Assembly: GCF_000687715.1 (NCBI RefSeq)
Contig: NZ_JHXD01000028.1
Span: forward strand, 1 to 33,357
Direction of reading: 5' to 3'
From: Xylanibacter ruminicola Ga6B6
Lineage (GTDB): Bacteria > Bacteroidota > Bacteroidia > Bacteroidales > Bacteroidaceae
Length of the DNA: 33,357 nt
Shown in pieces: positions 22,437-32,313 of this stretch. Within the stretch, counting starts at the first letter, position 1. Every line of letters begins with the position of its first letter. The notes below the pieces were generated by a model, which was not told where the DNA came from, searched no databases, and worked only from the letters and a program-made list of their open reading frames with translations. A program made the translations under genes and the position numbers.

Positions 22437-25013
22437 TTATTTATTGTTGTAAGGGTTGGTGTAAATCTTGTCCTTATCGTAGAACTTTGGCCAGTCGCCA
22501 TAGTTGGTGGCGTCGTTTACCCACTCGCTAAACAGTCGGTAGGCGGTAGCTATACTAATTCTTTCCTGAGGATAGTCAAAATCGCCTGGCATAATAATGG
22601 CGAAAGGAGGTTCGCCGGTTGCTGGTAAGCCGATTGTTCTGCCGGTAACGGTGTTTGTGATGTAAATGTTGCTCAGGAACTGCTTGATAGTTGTTGATTC
22701 ATCTACTCTGTAAATACCCGATACTTCGGGCAAAGTGTTTTCTGATGCAACGGTGTTTACGAAAGTTGAGGTTTCTACGTCAAACAGGCTGTGTACTTCC
22801 TTGCCGTTCAAATCTGTTCCTCTTGAGAATTCGCCTACAATACCGCTGATAAGAACGGGGTCGTTAGCACCAGTAGCAATCAGCGACAGCATTAATTCGG
22901 TATCCGAAATGCGGGTGCAACGCAATACCACGTCGTTCATATCGTAGTCGGCTGTATTGGGGCGGTCCTCAAAGCACATGGTGTACGAAAACTCGTTAAC
23001 CTCTTGCTCCTCGTCGAACATGTCTACACCGGTATCGCCTGCAGAACCCATCTCAACAATGATGTCACTAAACTGTGCGTCGGTTCCTTCCTCGAAAGTG
23101 AGATATACTTTATTGTTGGCGGTAAACGTTGCCATACGGGGAGAGTCGAGATCCATGTGGAAGTCTTTAACAGAACGATGGAAATTACCGTAGCTGTTTA
23201 TCTCTGTGTTTAATGCGCCATAACCGTACACGCAGCCTTTTAGGCTGTTGTTGCCATTGTTGTTGTTAGCTTTTGCACCACCATCTTTCCTTACCATGAA
23301 TCCAATACGGTAGCCTGCAGGGATAATAGTAGAAGGCTTTGCGCTTGGTGGAACAATTTGTTTATCGGGGAATTGCTTCTCTGGCAGATCAAAGTCGGTA
23401 ATAGCAGTTGCTGGATGTTCTTCGTATAGCTCGAATGTCCATTCTCGGGCATCTCTAAAGTTCCCACTTACATTTGTTCCTCCTCTATAAAGATACGAAC
23501 GACCAGTATCTATAAGTGCCTTGATAAAATTGCTCTTGGCTGAACTTAAAATGAATACTTTTTTGCCCACTATGTCTTTGAAAGCAAAGGGATTCTTTGC
23601 ATCATCTGTAACATAGATAGTGTAGTTTTTTAGACTATTCTCTGTGATGTCCTTAACTTCAACATATTCACCATTGTTCCACCAAAAGAATTTTTGGCTT
23701 CCTACGTTATAAAGCATCACAGAGTTATCATTGGCGTTAGTAAAAACTTGCCATAGTTGATACTTGATATCAACTGCGCCGTCGTCCTTCAAATTTTCTG
23801 TTTGGTCGCCATATGTGATATAGTGATTTGAATCTGGTATTGGCGTTGGTTTCGCATCACTTTTGCCAGAGTGATTGTAGATGCGATAGTAGTTCCCGTC
23901 TGTAGTATAGCCATACGAATCAAGTGAATATGACTTGGATATAAACTCTGAAGCATTTCCATAGAAAGGCAGCAGATATTCGTGCTGTCTGAGGAATTTT
24001 GTGTCAGGGTCGTTTTTGGGGGTTCCTGTAACAGCGCTGATGCCATCTCTTACCTCGTTCACGTCGATAGCCTTGAACTTTGGTAACGTTTTGATATAGT
24101 TAGCCTCTGAAGTTCCTTCAGGAATGTCGCCTGTTCTGTAGTAATAGTAATAGATGTCGCACCAATAGGCCTCGGTCGAAGCAGCCTGAACGGGGGTTAA
24201 TGTGATAGCTGCATCGCCGGTGCTTACCAGATGGTTGCCGTATAAACGAACGCGACTGCTCTCTTTGATGATTGGTAGATTATTTTTCGCTTTACCCTTT
24301 TCATATCTACCGAGCGCATCTTCGAATATGATCTCAAGATTAGCTTCTTCTTCTGCGGATAAAGCCGGAGCATTTCTGTAAATGGTGTTATTGGATACGG
24401 TCCAACCATTAGGGTTTCCTGAACTGGTTAGCTGCCACAATCGGTCGTTTTCCCAATTTGAGCCTTTCCAGCTGCTGTAAGCATTGTTGGTGCTTTTGGC
24501 ACGTTCTGCATTGTACGACTGGAATGAGCTCTTAAAGTCAAGCGATATCTCTGGTAGTTCAGCTCCAGCTCTTGTGATAGCTGCAGCACGGGTGGTAGCA
24601 GCAGAACTCTTGAAGCTAACAGTCTTGTCGCCAATATTAAAGGCCTGAATATAGTACTTTCCGTTGTTGTCGGTGCAGGCGGCAACCACCTGGGTGGTGG
24701 TTCGTGGTGCATCGTAGCTCAAAGTCACGGTCTGTCCGGCTGTAGCTTCTGTCTCAGCCAGAATCTTTGCATTCTTGTTAAAGAACGGAGATCCTGTCAA
24801 GATCTGCACCTTGGAAATGTTGGCCAAGTTAGCATCGGCTGTAATGCTTACTGTACCAGATGTCGTGGTACGCCAATCCTGGTTAGGATCAATCAAACCA
24901 AATATTTGCTCGGCATTTTCCTTAATGTCGTTAGTATCGTTATAAACGAACTCCTTGGTACAACTGCCTAACGATAAAATGCTTAGTAATGCATAAATCG
25001 ATATCTTTCTCAT
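22437..25013 (-). CDS. LruC/DUF4842-type outer-surface lipoprotein
   Basis: From the Met at 25011-25013 this is an 858-aa protein. It begins MRKISIYALLSILSLGSC, a lipoprotein signal with Cys18. The centre includes a ricin/carbohydrate-binding-like segment (YNVGSQKFFWWNNGEYVEVK) and a DUF4114-like region (GYRIGFMVRKDG ... NKVYLTFEEGTDAQFSDII). The C-terminus is a LruC/DUF4842-like domain recognised by CFEDRPNTADYDMNDVVL. The earlier frame start (25130) includes the promoter, so 25013 is preferred; a -7 TATCTTTG lies at 25067-25074 on the minus strand. It follows a TonB-dependent receptor by about 120 nt on the same strand, so it may be a surface partner of that receptor. Its ligand is unknown; the length exceeds most LruC proteins known to me. 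Confidence 0.75.
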   Translation of the reverse strand: MRKISIYALLSILSLGSCTKEFVYNDTNDIKENAEQIFGLIDPNQDWRTTTSGTVSITADANLANISKVQILTGSPFFNKNAKILAETEATAGQTVTLSYDAPRTTTQVVAACTDNNGKYYIQAFNIGDKTVSFKSSAATTRAAAITRAGAELPEISLDFKSSFQSYNAERAKSTNNAYSSWKGSNWENDRLWQLTSSGNPNGWTVSNNTIYRNAPALSAEEEANLEIIFEDALGRYEKGKAKNNLPIIKESSRVRLYGNHLVSTGDAAITLTPVQAASTEAYWCDIYYYYYRTGDIPEGTSEANYIKTLPKFKAIDVNEVRDGISAVTGTPKNDPDTKFLRQHEYLLPFYGNASEFISKSYSLDSYGYTTDGNYYRIYNHSGKSDAKPTPIPDSNHYITYGDQTENLKDDGAVDIKYQLWQVFTNANDNSVMLYNVGSQKFFWWNNGEYVEVKDITENSLKNYTIYVTDDAKNPFAFKDIVGKKVFILSSAKSNFIKALIDTGRSYLYRGGTNVSGNFRDAREWTFELYEEHPATAITDFDLPEKQFPDKQIVPPSAKPSTIIPAGYRIGFMVRKDGGAKANNNNGNNSLKGCVYGYGALNTEINSYGNFHRSVKDFHMDLDSPRMATFTANNKVYLTFEEGTDAQFSDIIVEMGSAGDTGVDMFDEEQEVNEFSYTMCFEDRPNTADYDMNDVVLRCTRISDTELMLSLIATGANDPVLISGIVGEFSRGTDLNGKEVHSLFDVETSTFVNTVASENTLPEVSGIYRVDESTTIKQFLSNIYITNTVTGRTIGLPATGEPPFAIIMPGDFDYPQERISIATAYRLFSEWVNDATNYGDWPKFYDKDKIYTNPYNNK

Positions 25014-25066
25014 CGCAAAAATTCTTTTAGTTACGTTATTATACTTCAAACAAACTGTATTTTGTG

Positions 25067-25074
25067 CAAAGATA
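25067..25074 (-). promoter_or_regulatory. -7 element of the LruC-type gene
   Basis: The minus strand reads TATCTTTG followed by CA. No -33 TTTG is evident. It indicates that the gene can be transcribed separately from the receptor upstream. Confidence 0.55.
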
Positions 25075-25133
25075 ACGTTTTTATTTATATTGTACCCGCG
25101 AAGCTTCGAAAAACCCTCGAAAATTAACAAATA

Positions 25134-27494
25134 TTATAAATTTATAGTAATTTTCCCGTTAATTTGGCGATTCGTCAGGAAATTAGGTACGGCCCATTGG
25201 GTGTTGGTTACATCAGTTACCCAATAGTAGCTGTTTACGTTTGATATGCCGAACAGGTTCAGACAGTCGATTCCTAACCAGATGCCCTTGATGCCCTTAG
25301 TGTTTTTCAGAGCACAGTAGCTCATTCCGATATCGGCACGTTTGTAGGCGGGAGCACGGAATTGTTGCTGCTCCAGTCCCCTGTGTGGGGCGCCAAAGGG
25401 CAGACCATCGGCAAATGCCAATCTCAGCGTCATCTTCCATCGTTCTGTACCTGGGAAATAATCTGTAAAATGCAGGTTTACAGCCCATCGCTGGTCGGTG
25501 GGTAATGGTATCCATTGGTTGTTGAACTTCTGACGGGTGCTCATCAGCGAGAGGGTAAGCCACGAGTCGGTTCCTGGTACAAATTCGCCGTACAGTTTTA
25601 GGTCGATACCTGTGGCGTAACCCTTGGTAAGGTTCTCGCCGTAATAGGTGATCTTCATGTTCTGAACATTATACGGAATCAGGTTGTTAAGTGCTTTGTA
25701 ATAGGCTTCGGCTGTAAATTTGAACGGGCGGTTCAGCATGCTGAAGCGGTAATCTGTAGCAGCTATGAAGTGGATAGACTGCTGACTCTTGATATGGCTA
25801 TTTAATGTAGCTGTTGTGATACCGTTAACAGTAGTGGTGTCGCGCATCTCTTTGTAGAATGGTGCCTGATAATACAATCCGGTTGCGAATCTGAAGGTAA
25901 GATCGCTGTTAAATGCCGGCACGATGGCTAATGAGGCTCTGGGTGATACGGTTGTTTCCTTGTTGTAACTCCAGTTGGCAATTCTCACGCCGAAATTCAG
26001 CGTAAAGTAATTGTCGCCTTTTGCCCAGTGGTAAACATCTTGAATGTACGCCTCAATTCTGTTGCTTCTGATATCGTTCTTGGCATTCAACGTGTATATC
26101 AGATTCAGCTTGTCGGCAGAGTGGGGAATAGAGTAGCCGCTCGAGTCGCGCATCTCATATTCGCGTGATTGTTCCTTGATGTGTTCTGTCTTGTAGCTGA
26201 TGCCGGCTTCGATGTCGTGATGGCGTGTTTGATGGCGGGCTATCAGCTTGAAATTGATCACATCGGCCGACAGATAGTTGCGAGCGTGTTCCATGTAGGT
26301 GCCCACACCTAAACTCTCCTGAGTCTGTGTATCATTGAGCCAATACTGACCTGTGATATCATAAGTTTCTCGTTCCTTGGTATGGAATGCTGATGTAAGA
26401 AACTTTATACTGGTTGAATCGCTGATTTTACGTGTAATTCCGAGTGCGCCGAATAGGGTGTTGAAACGGTCCTTTTCCTGCCCGTCGAAGTAAACTTTAA
26501 ACTGCTTGGAATCAGCCAGAGTACCGAAACTTGTTTCTCTGTCTTTGGGCGTAAAGTTGTAATGATTATCAGCTATATTGCCTATAAAATCTATGTTCCA
26601 CCTTTTGTTTGGTTTATAGCATATATATGTCTGATAATCAAGATAATTAGGCTTATATTCTCCTGTTGTTTCTAATGTGTTTAGCAGGTAGCGGTTAGTC
26701 TTGTATCTGATACCGTGACTCATCGAGAAACGGCTGTTGCCGTAACCGATAAAACTACTCGCACCTAACAGCGAGGCTGTGGCATTGGCCTCAAAGCCTT
26801 TAATGTGTCTGTAAGTAATATCTAGTACCGACGACATTTTGTCGCCGTATTTCGCTTCGTATCCGCCCGTTGAAAATCCAATTTTCTCGACCATATTAGG
26901 GTTGATAACAGACAGCCCTTCCTGCTGTCCACTACTGATTAATAATGGTCGGTAAACCTCAATCTGGTTGATGTAAACAGAGTTCTCGTCGAACGATCCG
27001 CCGCGTACATTATATTGTGATGATAGCTCGATATGGCTCGATACACCAGCCTGCTGCTGTATCATCTCCTCTACCGCATTACCTGTGGTTGATGGCGTTT
27101 GTTGCAGGTGTTTGGTGTCCAGTTGTTCTGTTTGTGAAGTCTGGCGGCGGCGTTGTGTTACCGTTACCTCGCTCAGCGTGGCTGCCGGATGCATCACAAT
27201 CTGTACTGTCATCTTGCCTTTGGGACGTTTAAACACGCGCTTTCTTACGCCATAGCCCACCATTGTGAATTTTACCACAACCGAGTCGGCTGTGCTCAGA
27301 CCGATGCTGAACTCGCCTTTCAGATTAGTCATGGTTAGCTTTCCTTGGGCGGCGCACGATATGGTTACAAGTTCCAATGCATGCCCATCTTCGTCGATCA
27401 CTTTTCCCTTCAGGGTGAAGTCATCGGCGGCTGCAGTCAGGGTACTCATCAATAGTACCAATATGATGATGAATTTGTTTAATTTGCGTATCAT
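25134..27494 (-). CDS. TonB-dependent receptor with CarboxypepD_reg-like domain
   Basis: This 786-aa outer-membrane protein has a signal peptide (about 1-23, ending TAAA), a CarboxypepD_reg-like domain (about 26-105: LKGKVIDEDGHALELVTISC ... VQIVMHP), then a plug region (about 125-215: VEEMIQQQAGVSSHIELSSQ, YNVRGGSFDENSVYINQIEV) and a beta-barrel ending in an aromatic-poor ITINL. The length is shorter than SusC proteins (about 1000 aa), and no SusD follows, so it is more like a small-ligand or peptide receptor. It would import its ligand with energy from TonB-ExbBD. The LruC-type lipoprotein gene lies immediately downstream. It is divergent from the C10 peptidase gene, with about 110 nt between the starts. 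I see no good consensus promoter on the minus strand. Confidence 0.88.
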   Translation of the reverse strand: MIRKLNKFIIILVLLMSTLTAAADDFTLKGKVIDEDGHALELVTISCAAQGKLTMTNLKGEFSIGLSTADSVVVKFTMVGYGVRKRVFKRPKGKMTVQIVMHPAATLSEVTVTQRRRQTSQTEQLDTKHLQQTPSTTGNAVEEMIQQQAGVSSHIELSSQYNVRGGSFDENSVYINQIEVYRPLLISSGQQEGLSVINPNMVEKIGFSTGGYEAKYGDKMSSVLDITYRHIKGFEANATASLLGASSFIGYGNSRFSMSHGIRYKTNRYLLNTLETTGEYKPNYLDYQTYICYKPNKRWNIDFIGNIADNHYNFTPKDRETSFGTLADSKQFKVYFDGQEKDRFNTLFGALGITRKISDSTSIKFLTSAFHTKERETYDITGQYWLNDTQTQESLGVGTYMEHARNYLSADVINFKLIARHQTRHHDIEAGISYKTEHIKEQSREYEMRDSSGYSIPHSADKLNLIYTLNAKNDIRSNRIEAYIQDVYHWAKGDNYFTLNFGVRIANWSYNKETTVSPRASLAIVPAFNSDLTFRFATGLYYQAPFYKEMRDTTTVNGITTATLNSHIKSQQSIHFIAATDYRFSMLNRPFKFTAEAYYKALNNLIPYNVQNMKITYYGENLTKGYATGIDLKLYGEFVPGTDSWLTLSLMSTRQKFNNQWIPLPTDQRWAVNLHFTDYFPGTERWKMTLRLAFADGLPFGAPHRGLEQQQFRAPAYKRADIGMSYCALKNTKGIKGIWLGIDCLNLFGISNVNSYYWVTDVTNTQWAVPNFLTNRQINGKITINL

Positions 27495-27548
27495 TATAAC
27501 ATAATAACGGAAAAATCGCGCTTTTATTTGCTAATAATTTGTTTTTTC

Positions 27549-27579
27549 TTTGCTATTTCGACAAAAATGTCTATTTTTG
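27549..27579 (+). promoter_or_regulatory. Promoter of the C10 peptidase cluster
   Basis: TTTG (27549-27552), a 19-nt spacer and TATTTTTG (27572-27579) are a full consensus match. A perfect inverted repeat CAAAAAT/ATTTTTG (27562-27568 with 27573-27579) covers the -7 box and could be an operator. Confidence 0.75.
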
Positions 27580-27608
27580 CACTATAAAACCATCAAATTG
27601 TTACGATT

Positions 27609-29969
27609 ATGAAGAAATATGTACTCTCAGCCTATCTGGTGCTATTCAGCTTTTTGCTGACTATGGCAGCACCTGTCGACGAGCAGTCGGCCCGTAAAAT
27701 TGCCAGCGATTTCTTGCGTAGCAAAATGCCTCATGTAACCCGTTCCGCCAGCGGAGAACTAACCCGTGCTGTAACAGGTATAGCCGATGGCGATAACGCC
27801 GGTATCTATGTGTTTAATGCAGATGGAGGTTTCGTAGTAATTAGTGCTGATGACGAACTACCATCGGTACTTGCATATGGTTTGAAGAATAGCTATGATG
27901 CACAGACTGCACCTCCTGCTATGAAGGCTATGCTCGAGGCTTATAATCATGCAGTAAACAGTAGCGTTAAAACACGTGCTGCCGTACCTACGCATGCAGA
28001 TATTTCTCCTCTGATTAAGACCCAATGGAATCAGAATACTCCCTATAATAATAATTGCCCTGTTGAGTCGGGCGTGAACTGTCCTACTGGTTGTGTGGCT
28101 ACTGCGGTGGCTCAGATTATGTATTATCACAAATGGCCAGAAACATTTAATTGGGATGCCATGAAGACCACCTATTCGTCAGACGATACTGGTGAGGCTG
28201 TTGATGCTGTAGCCAAACTGATGGCAGATGTAGGCGAGAAAGTGTACATGCAATATGGCTCAGAAAGCTCAAATGCCTATGATTATGATGCCTGTGAAGC
28301 GCTTCGTATCCAATACGGCTATGCCGAAACAACGAATTATATCGAGCGTACATGCTATACCGCCAAGGGTTGGGACGAAGTCATCTATAATGAGTTGGCT
28401 GCTAACCGTCCTGTTTTCTATGCTGGAAATTCGGCCTCTTCTGGTCAGGGCATTGTTGGACATGCTTTTATTCTTGATGGCTATCAGGCAAAAGATGACG
28501 TGGGCTATTTCCATGTAAACTGGGGTTGGGGAGGTTCAAGCGATGATTACTTCCTGATTTCTGTTTTGAATCCTGAAATGCAATATACGGGTGGTAATGC
28601 TGGTTCAAGTGGCTATTCTTTCAGTCAGTCGGCACTTGTAGGTGTTGAGAAAGGTGCGTCGGTTGCAGGAAAGTCTATGCGATTGTTTGTAAATAGCTGT
28701 ACCATAAAAAGCGATAAAGGTACCTATACTCGTAACTCTGCTTCGGAAAACTTTCCTGGCATACAGTTGATGCTGAGTTTATATAATGTTACTCAACCTA
28801 AAGTAGTACGTCACCATGATTTGGGTTATGCATTATACCAGAATGATAAACTGGTGGCAATGATTGATTCGGTATCAATCGATTTCGATTTTGACTATTT
28901 TAAAGGCACCTCATCATTTACTACCGCTTCGTTGGCATTTGGTAAGGGACTTGCTGATGGTACTTATCAGCTGCGAGCCATGAGCCGTGAAACGGGAAAG
29001 AGTTTGTGGCAACAGGCTTTGAACGCTACTTGTCGTTATATTGAGCTAACCATCAATGGTAATCAGATGACAACCAAGGCTTACGGATCATTTGAAGATC
29101 CTTCTGTTTCAAGTTTTACTATCAATTCGGTAACCGTAAGCGAGAATTGTGAGGTGGGTAAGCCAATAACAATTACCGTAAACGTAACAGATAAGAACAA
29201 GACAAACAATGCCCCATTGTTCCTGTATGGTAATGCCAGCTTAGAGCAGGGTACTGATAAGTTCCAGCTCCTGACAGGTGGTGGTACCAACCTTGAGGCT
29301 GGTGAAACAGGTGATGTTGTACTTGTATATACACCTCAGCGTGCGGGTAATTTTGTGTTCTATCTAAGTGGTAATAGTAGTGAACTCACAGATTCTCTCT
29401 ATCGTTTCGAGGCAAATGTCTCGGGGATGGCGTTAATCTTGGATCTGGAAGTAGACGGTGCAAAATCTACATCATCAGGTTGGAAAGAAGCATCTACAGG
29501 AACAACTTTGAAGGGTGTTGCGCACATTTCTAATTATGGTTCGGCAGCATATAATGACGATATTGTTGTTTTGTTGTATGGTGGTACGGCACCGAATGAT
29601 ATTGTGTCCATCACTAGTGTAAAAACAATGGTAAATATTGCTATTGGCGAAACAAAGGATATTCCATTCAATTTCGAGAATCTTACGGTTGGTAATTATT
29701 ATCTGCCGCTGTTTTTTGGATACAATGGTGATGATCTGTTCCCTCTAAACTTCGAACTTTATGAGAAGGATGGTGGTCAGTATTTCTCATACAAGTATAG
29801 TTCTGTCTATCTTTTGTTAGAGGATACTGCCATCAAGGATATCCAAATCGATTCACCTAATGCCGATGTTTATGATATGCGCGGTGTAAGATTGGGTAAG
29901 GCATCTGAACTGAAGAGTCTGCCTAAGGGTGTATACATTATTAATAAGAAGAAAGTGGTAAACAAATAA
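27609..29969 (+). CDS. C10 family cysteine peptidase (streptopain-like) with T9SS-type tail
   Basis: This 786-aa protein has a signal peptide (about 1-21, TMAAP). An Spi-like inhibitory propeptide (about 22-125: FVVISADDELPSVLAYG) is followed by the catalytic domain. Catalytic Cys162 lies in NCPTGCVATAVAQIMYYHKW, and His285 in GHAFILDGYQ, with the characteristic FHVNWGWGG at 301-309. The long C-terminal part has several Ig-like beta domains, and the last ~50 residues (VYDMRGVRLGK...LPKGVYIINKKKVVNK) match a type A sorting domain of the type IX secretion system. It is thus probably a secreted, self-activated protease acting on host or dietary protein, like interpain A and streptopain. The next gene starts 6 nt downstream. 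Confidence 0.9.
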   Translation: MKKYVLSAYLVLFSFLLTMAAPVDEQSARKIASDFLRSKMPHVTRSASGELTRAVTGIADGDNAGIYVFNADGGFVVISADDELPSVLAYGLKNSYDAQTAPPAMKAMLEAYNHAVNSSVKTRAAVPTHADISPLIKTQWNQNTPYNNNCPVESGVNCPTGCVATAVAQIMYYHKWPETFNWDAMKTTYSSDDTGEAVDAVAKLMADVGEKVYMQYGSESSNAYDYDACEALRIQYGYAETTNYIERTCYTAKGWDEVIYNELAANRPVFYAGNSASSGQGIVGHAFILDGYQAKDDVGYFHVNWGWGGSSDDYFLISVLNPEMQYTGGNAGSSGYSFSQSALVGVEKGASVAGKSMRLFVNSCTIKSDKGTYTRNSASENFPGIQLMLSLYNVTQPKVVRHHDLGYALYQNDKLVAMIDSVSIDFDFDYFKGTSSFTTASLAFGKGLADGTYQLRAMSRETGKSLWQQALNATCRYIELTINGNQMTTKAYGSFEDPSVSSFTINSVTVSENCEVGKPITITVNVTDKNKTNNAPLFLYGNASLEQGTDKFQLLTGGGTNLEAGETGDVVLVYTPQRAGNFVFYLSGNSSELTDSLYRFEANVSGMALILDLEVDGAKSTSSGWKEASTGTTLKGVAHISNYGSAAYNDDIVVLLYGGTAPNDIVSITSVKTMVNIAIGETKDIPFNFENLTVGNYYLPLFFGYNGDDLFPLNFELYEKDGGQYFSYKYSSVYLLLEDTAIKDIQIDSPNADVYDMRGVRLGKASELKSLPKGVYIINKKKVVNK

Positions 29970-29975
29970 ACGATT

Positions 29976-30425
29976 ATGATTGATTATATCATGCAACATC
30001 TCTGGCAGTTGTGGGCTGCTGTAGCACTCATCTGTCTGATACTCGAACTTACAGCGGGCGATTTCTTCATTATCTGCTTCGCTATCGGAGCTGTACCTGC
30101 TGCTATCGTAGCTGCTATTGGTGCGGGCACCTACTATCAGATTGTGGTGTTTGTGGTTGTTACGCTTGTTAGCTTGTTTTATGTGCGTCCCTTTGCCAAG
30201 CGCTATCTGCATAAAGGCGAAGACAAACGTATTAGTAATGCTGATGCGTTGCTGGGCCGACAGGGTAGGGTGGTAGAGCCTATCCAGGCTGGTGGTTCCG
30301 GTCGTGTGCAGATAGATGGCGACATCTGGAAAGCCGTAACCAAGAGCGAGATCGATATCCCAGAGGGTGCTAACGTGGTTGTAGTAGATCGTGCGTCAAC
30401 CATCATCACAGTAGAGAAAATGTAA
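29976..30425 (+). CDS. NfeD family membrane protein
   Basis: This 149-aa protein has two to three N-terminal transmembrane segments (about 8-32, 30-55, 52-70: WAAVALICLILELTAGDFFI, ICFAIGAVPAAIVAAIGAG, IVVFVVVTLVSLFYV) and a C-terminal OB-fold (about 90-149: LLGRQGRVVEPIQAGGSGRV, IPEGANVVVVDRASTIITVE). It corresponds to the short NfeD form that works with a stomatin-like SPFH partner, which is indeed the next gene (26 nt). The pair is thought to organise membrane microdomains or membrane quality control. It begins 6 nt after the C10 peptidase stop, so it is probably read from the same transcript. Confidence 0.9.
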   Translation: MIDYIMQHLWQLWAAVALICLILELTAGDFFIICFAIGAVPAAIVAAIGAGTYYQIVVFVVVTLVSLFYVRPFAKRYLHKGEDKRISNADALLGRQGRVVEPIQAGGSGRVQIDGDIWKAVTKSEIDIPEGANVVVVDRASTIITVEKM

Positions 30426-30451
30426 AAATTGAAAAAATAAAAAAATAAAAA

Positions 30452-31405
30452 ATGGATATAATGTCTTACATCTTGATAGCCATTGTGGTATGCGTGGTTA
30501 TCTTTGCCAAAATGGCACTTGTGATTATTCCTCAGTCAGAAACCAAGATCATCGAACGCCTGGGTCGTTACTATGCTACGCTCCAGCCTGGTATCAACAT
30601 CATCATTCCGTTCATCGATCGTGCTAAGTCGATAGTTGTTCTGCATCATGGACGCTATATGTACTCTACCACCATTGATCTGCGTGAACAGGTGTACGAT
30701 TTCCCAAAGCAGAATGTGATTACAAAAGATAACGTACAGACAGAGATTAATGCGCTGCTGTATTTCCAGATTGTTGATCCCTTTAAGGCTACTTACGAGA
30801 TTAACAACCTGCCCAATGCTATCGAGAAACTTACTCAGACAACTCTGCGTAACATCATCGGTGAACTGGAACTCGACGAGACGCTGACATCTCGCGACAC
30901 CATCAATAAAAAACTCTCTGCCGTACTCGACGATGCCACCGATAAGTGGGGCGTTAAGGTTAATCGCGTAGAGCTGCAGGATATCACACCTCCTGATTCG
31001 GTACTCACAGCCATGGAGAAGCAGATGCAGGCCGAGCGTAATAAGCGTGCCCAGATTCTGACTTCTGAGGGACAGAAGGCTGCCGAGATTCTGGCTTCTG
31101 AAGGTGAGAAGACAGCTATCGTTAACAAGGCCGAAGCTGCTAAGCAGCAGGCTATCCTGCAGGCTGAGGGTGAGGCTCAGGCACGTATTCGCAAAGCCGA
31201 GGCCGAAGCTAAGGCTATCGAACTGATTACTCAGGCTGTAGGTAAGAGCACCAACCCTGCCAACTACCTGCTGGCTCAGAAGTATATTCAGATGATGCAG
31301 GAGCTTGCAGAGGGCGACAAGACAAAGACCGTTTACCTGCCGTATGAGGCCACTAACCTCCTCGGTTCAATTGGCGGCATCAAGGATTTATTTAAAGCAG
31401 AATAA
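30452..31405 (+). CDS. SPFH/stomatin-like membrane protein (QmcA-type)
   Basis: This 317-aa protein has one N-terminal membrane anchor (about 5-25: YILIAIVVCVVIFAKMALVI), an SPFH/band-7 domain (about 27-200: SETKIIERLGRYYATLQPGI ... DELTLTSRDTINKKL region) and a long Ala/Glu/Lys-rich coiled coil (about 195-260: AEAAKQQAILQAEGEAQARI). It ends with a family-typical LLGSIGGIKDLF. QmcA/stomatin proteins form ring-shaped oligomers on the inner membrane and partner with NfeD proteins, consistent with the gene just upstream. No broken motif is seen. Confidence 0.93.
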   Translation: MDIMSYILIAIVVCVVIFAKMALVIIPQSETKIIERLGRYYATLQPGINIIIPFIDRAKSIVVLHHGRYMYSTTIDLREQVYDFPKQNVITKDNVQTEINALLYFQIVDPFKATYEINNLPNAIEKLTQTTLRNIIGELELDETLTSRDTINKKLSAVLDDATDKWGVKVNRVELQDITPPDSVLTAMEKQMQAERNKRAQILTSEGQKAAEILASEGEKTAIVNKAEAAKQQAILQAEGEAQARIRKAEAEAKAIELITQAVGKSTNPANYLLAQKYIQMMQELAEGDKTKTVYLPYEATNLLGSIGGIKDLFKAE

Positions 31406-31422
31406 TAGCAACACAATTATAC

Positions 31423-32310
31423 ATGGTACATAACATTTTTAAAGGTCTGGGCATTGCGCTCATTACCCCATTCAAGGAAGACGGTTCGGTTGACTATGAT
31501 GCGCTGATACGTCTGGTAGACTATCAGCTTAACAACGGTGCTGACTTCTTTTGCATCCTCGCTACAACAGGTGAAACACCTACGCTGACACGTGAGGAGA
31601 AACAGAAGATTAAGGATTTAGTAGTAGACTACGTGCAGGCGCGCGTACCTATATTAATAGGATGTGGCGGAAACAATACCGCTGCTGTCGTAGAAGAGTT
31701 ACAAACAGCCGACTTCAAGGGCATCGACGGTATTCTTAGCGTTTGTCCTTATTACAACAAGCCTTCGCAGGAAGGATTGTACCAGCACTTTAAGGCCATT
31801 GCAGCTGCTACCCAGTTGCCTGTTGTGCTTTATAACGTGCCTGGTCGTACTGGTGTAAACCTTCAGGCTGCTACTACTGTTCGTCTGGCTCGCGATTGTC
31901 AGAATATCGTAGCTATTAAGGAGGCCAGTGGTAATCTGGAGCAGGTTGATGAGATTATCAAGAACAAACCTGCCGATTTCGATGTAATCTCTGGCGACGA
32001 TTCGCTTACATTCCCTATGGTAAGCTGTGGCGCCGTAGGTGTGATCTCTGTTATAGGTAATGCGCTGCCAAAGGAGTTCTCGCGTATGATCCGTTTGCAG
32101 ATGCGTGGCGAGTACGATCCTGCACGCACTATCCATCATCGTTTTACCGATCTCTTCTCGTTGCTGTTTGTGGATGGCAACCCAGCAGGTGTAAAGGCTA
32201 TGCTTTCGGAGATGGGCTTTATTCAGAATGTGCTCCGCTTGCCATTGGTGCCCATGCGAATCAATAACATGCAGCGTATGTCTGAGATTCTCAAAGAACT
32301 GAAAATTTAA
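31423..32310 (+). CDS. dapA: 4-hydroxy-tetrahydrodipicolinate synthase
   Basis: This 295-aa protein is of normal DapA length and TIM-barrel type. Thr48-Thr49 lie in ATTGETPT, the proton-relay Tyr137 in LYNVPGRTG, and the Schiff-base Lys166 in VAIKEASGN; GDDSLTF and GVISVIGN follow. It condenses pyruvate with aspartate semialdehyde, the first committed step to diaminopimelate and lysine. It starts 17 nt after the SPFH gene and ends 3 nt before the AraC-type regulator, so it is likely to be transcribed with its neighbours. Confidence 0.95.
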   Translation: MVHNIFKGLGIALITPFKEDGSVDYDALIRLVDYQLNNGADFFCILATTGETPTLTREEKQKIKDLVVDYVQARVPILIGCGGNNTAAVVEELQTADFKGIDGILSVCPYYNKPSQEGLYQHFKAIAAATQLPVVLYNVPGRTGVNLQAATTVRLARDCQNIVAIKEASGNLEQVDEIIKNKPADFDVISGDDSLTFPMVSCGAVGVISVIGNALPKEFSRMIRLQMRGEYDPARTIHHRFTDLFSLLFVDGNPAGVKAMLSEMGFIQNVLRLPLVPMRINNMQRMSEILKELKI

Positions 32311-32313
32311 GAT

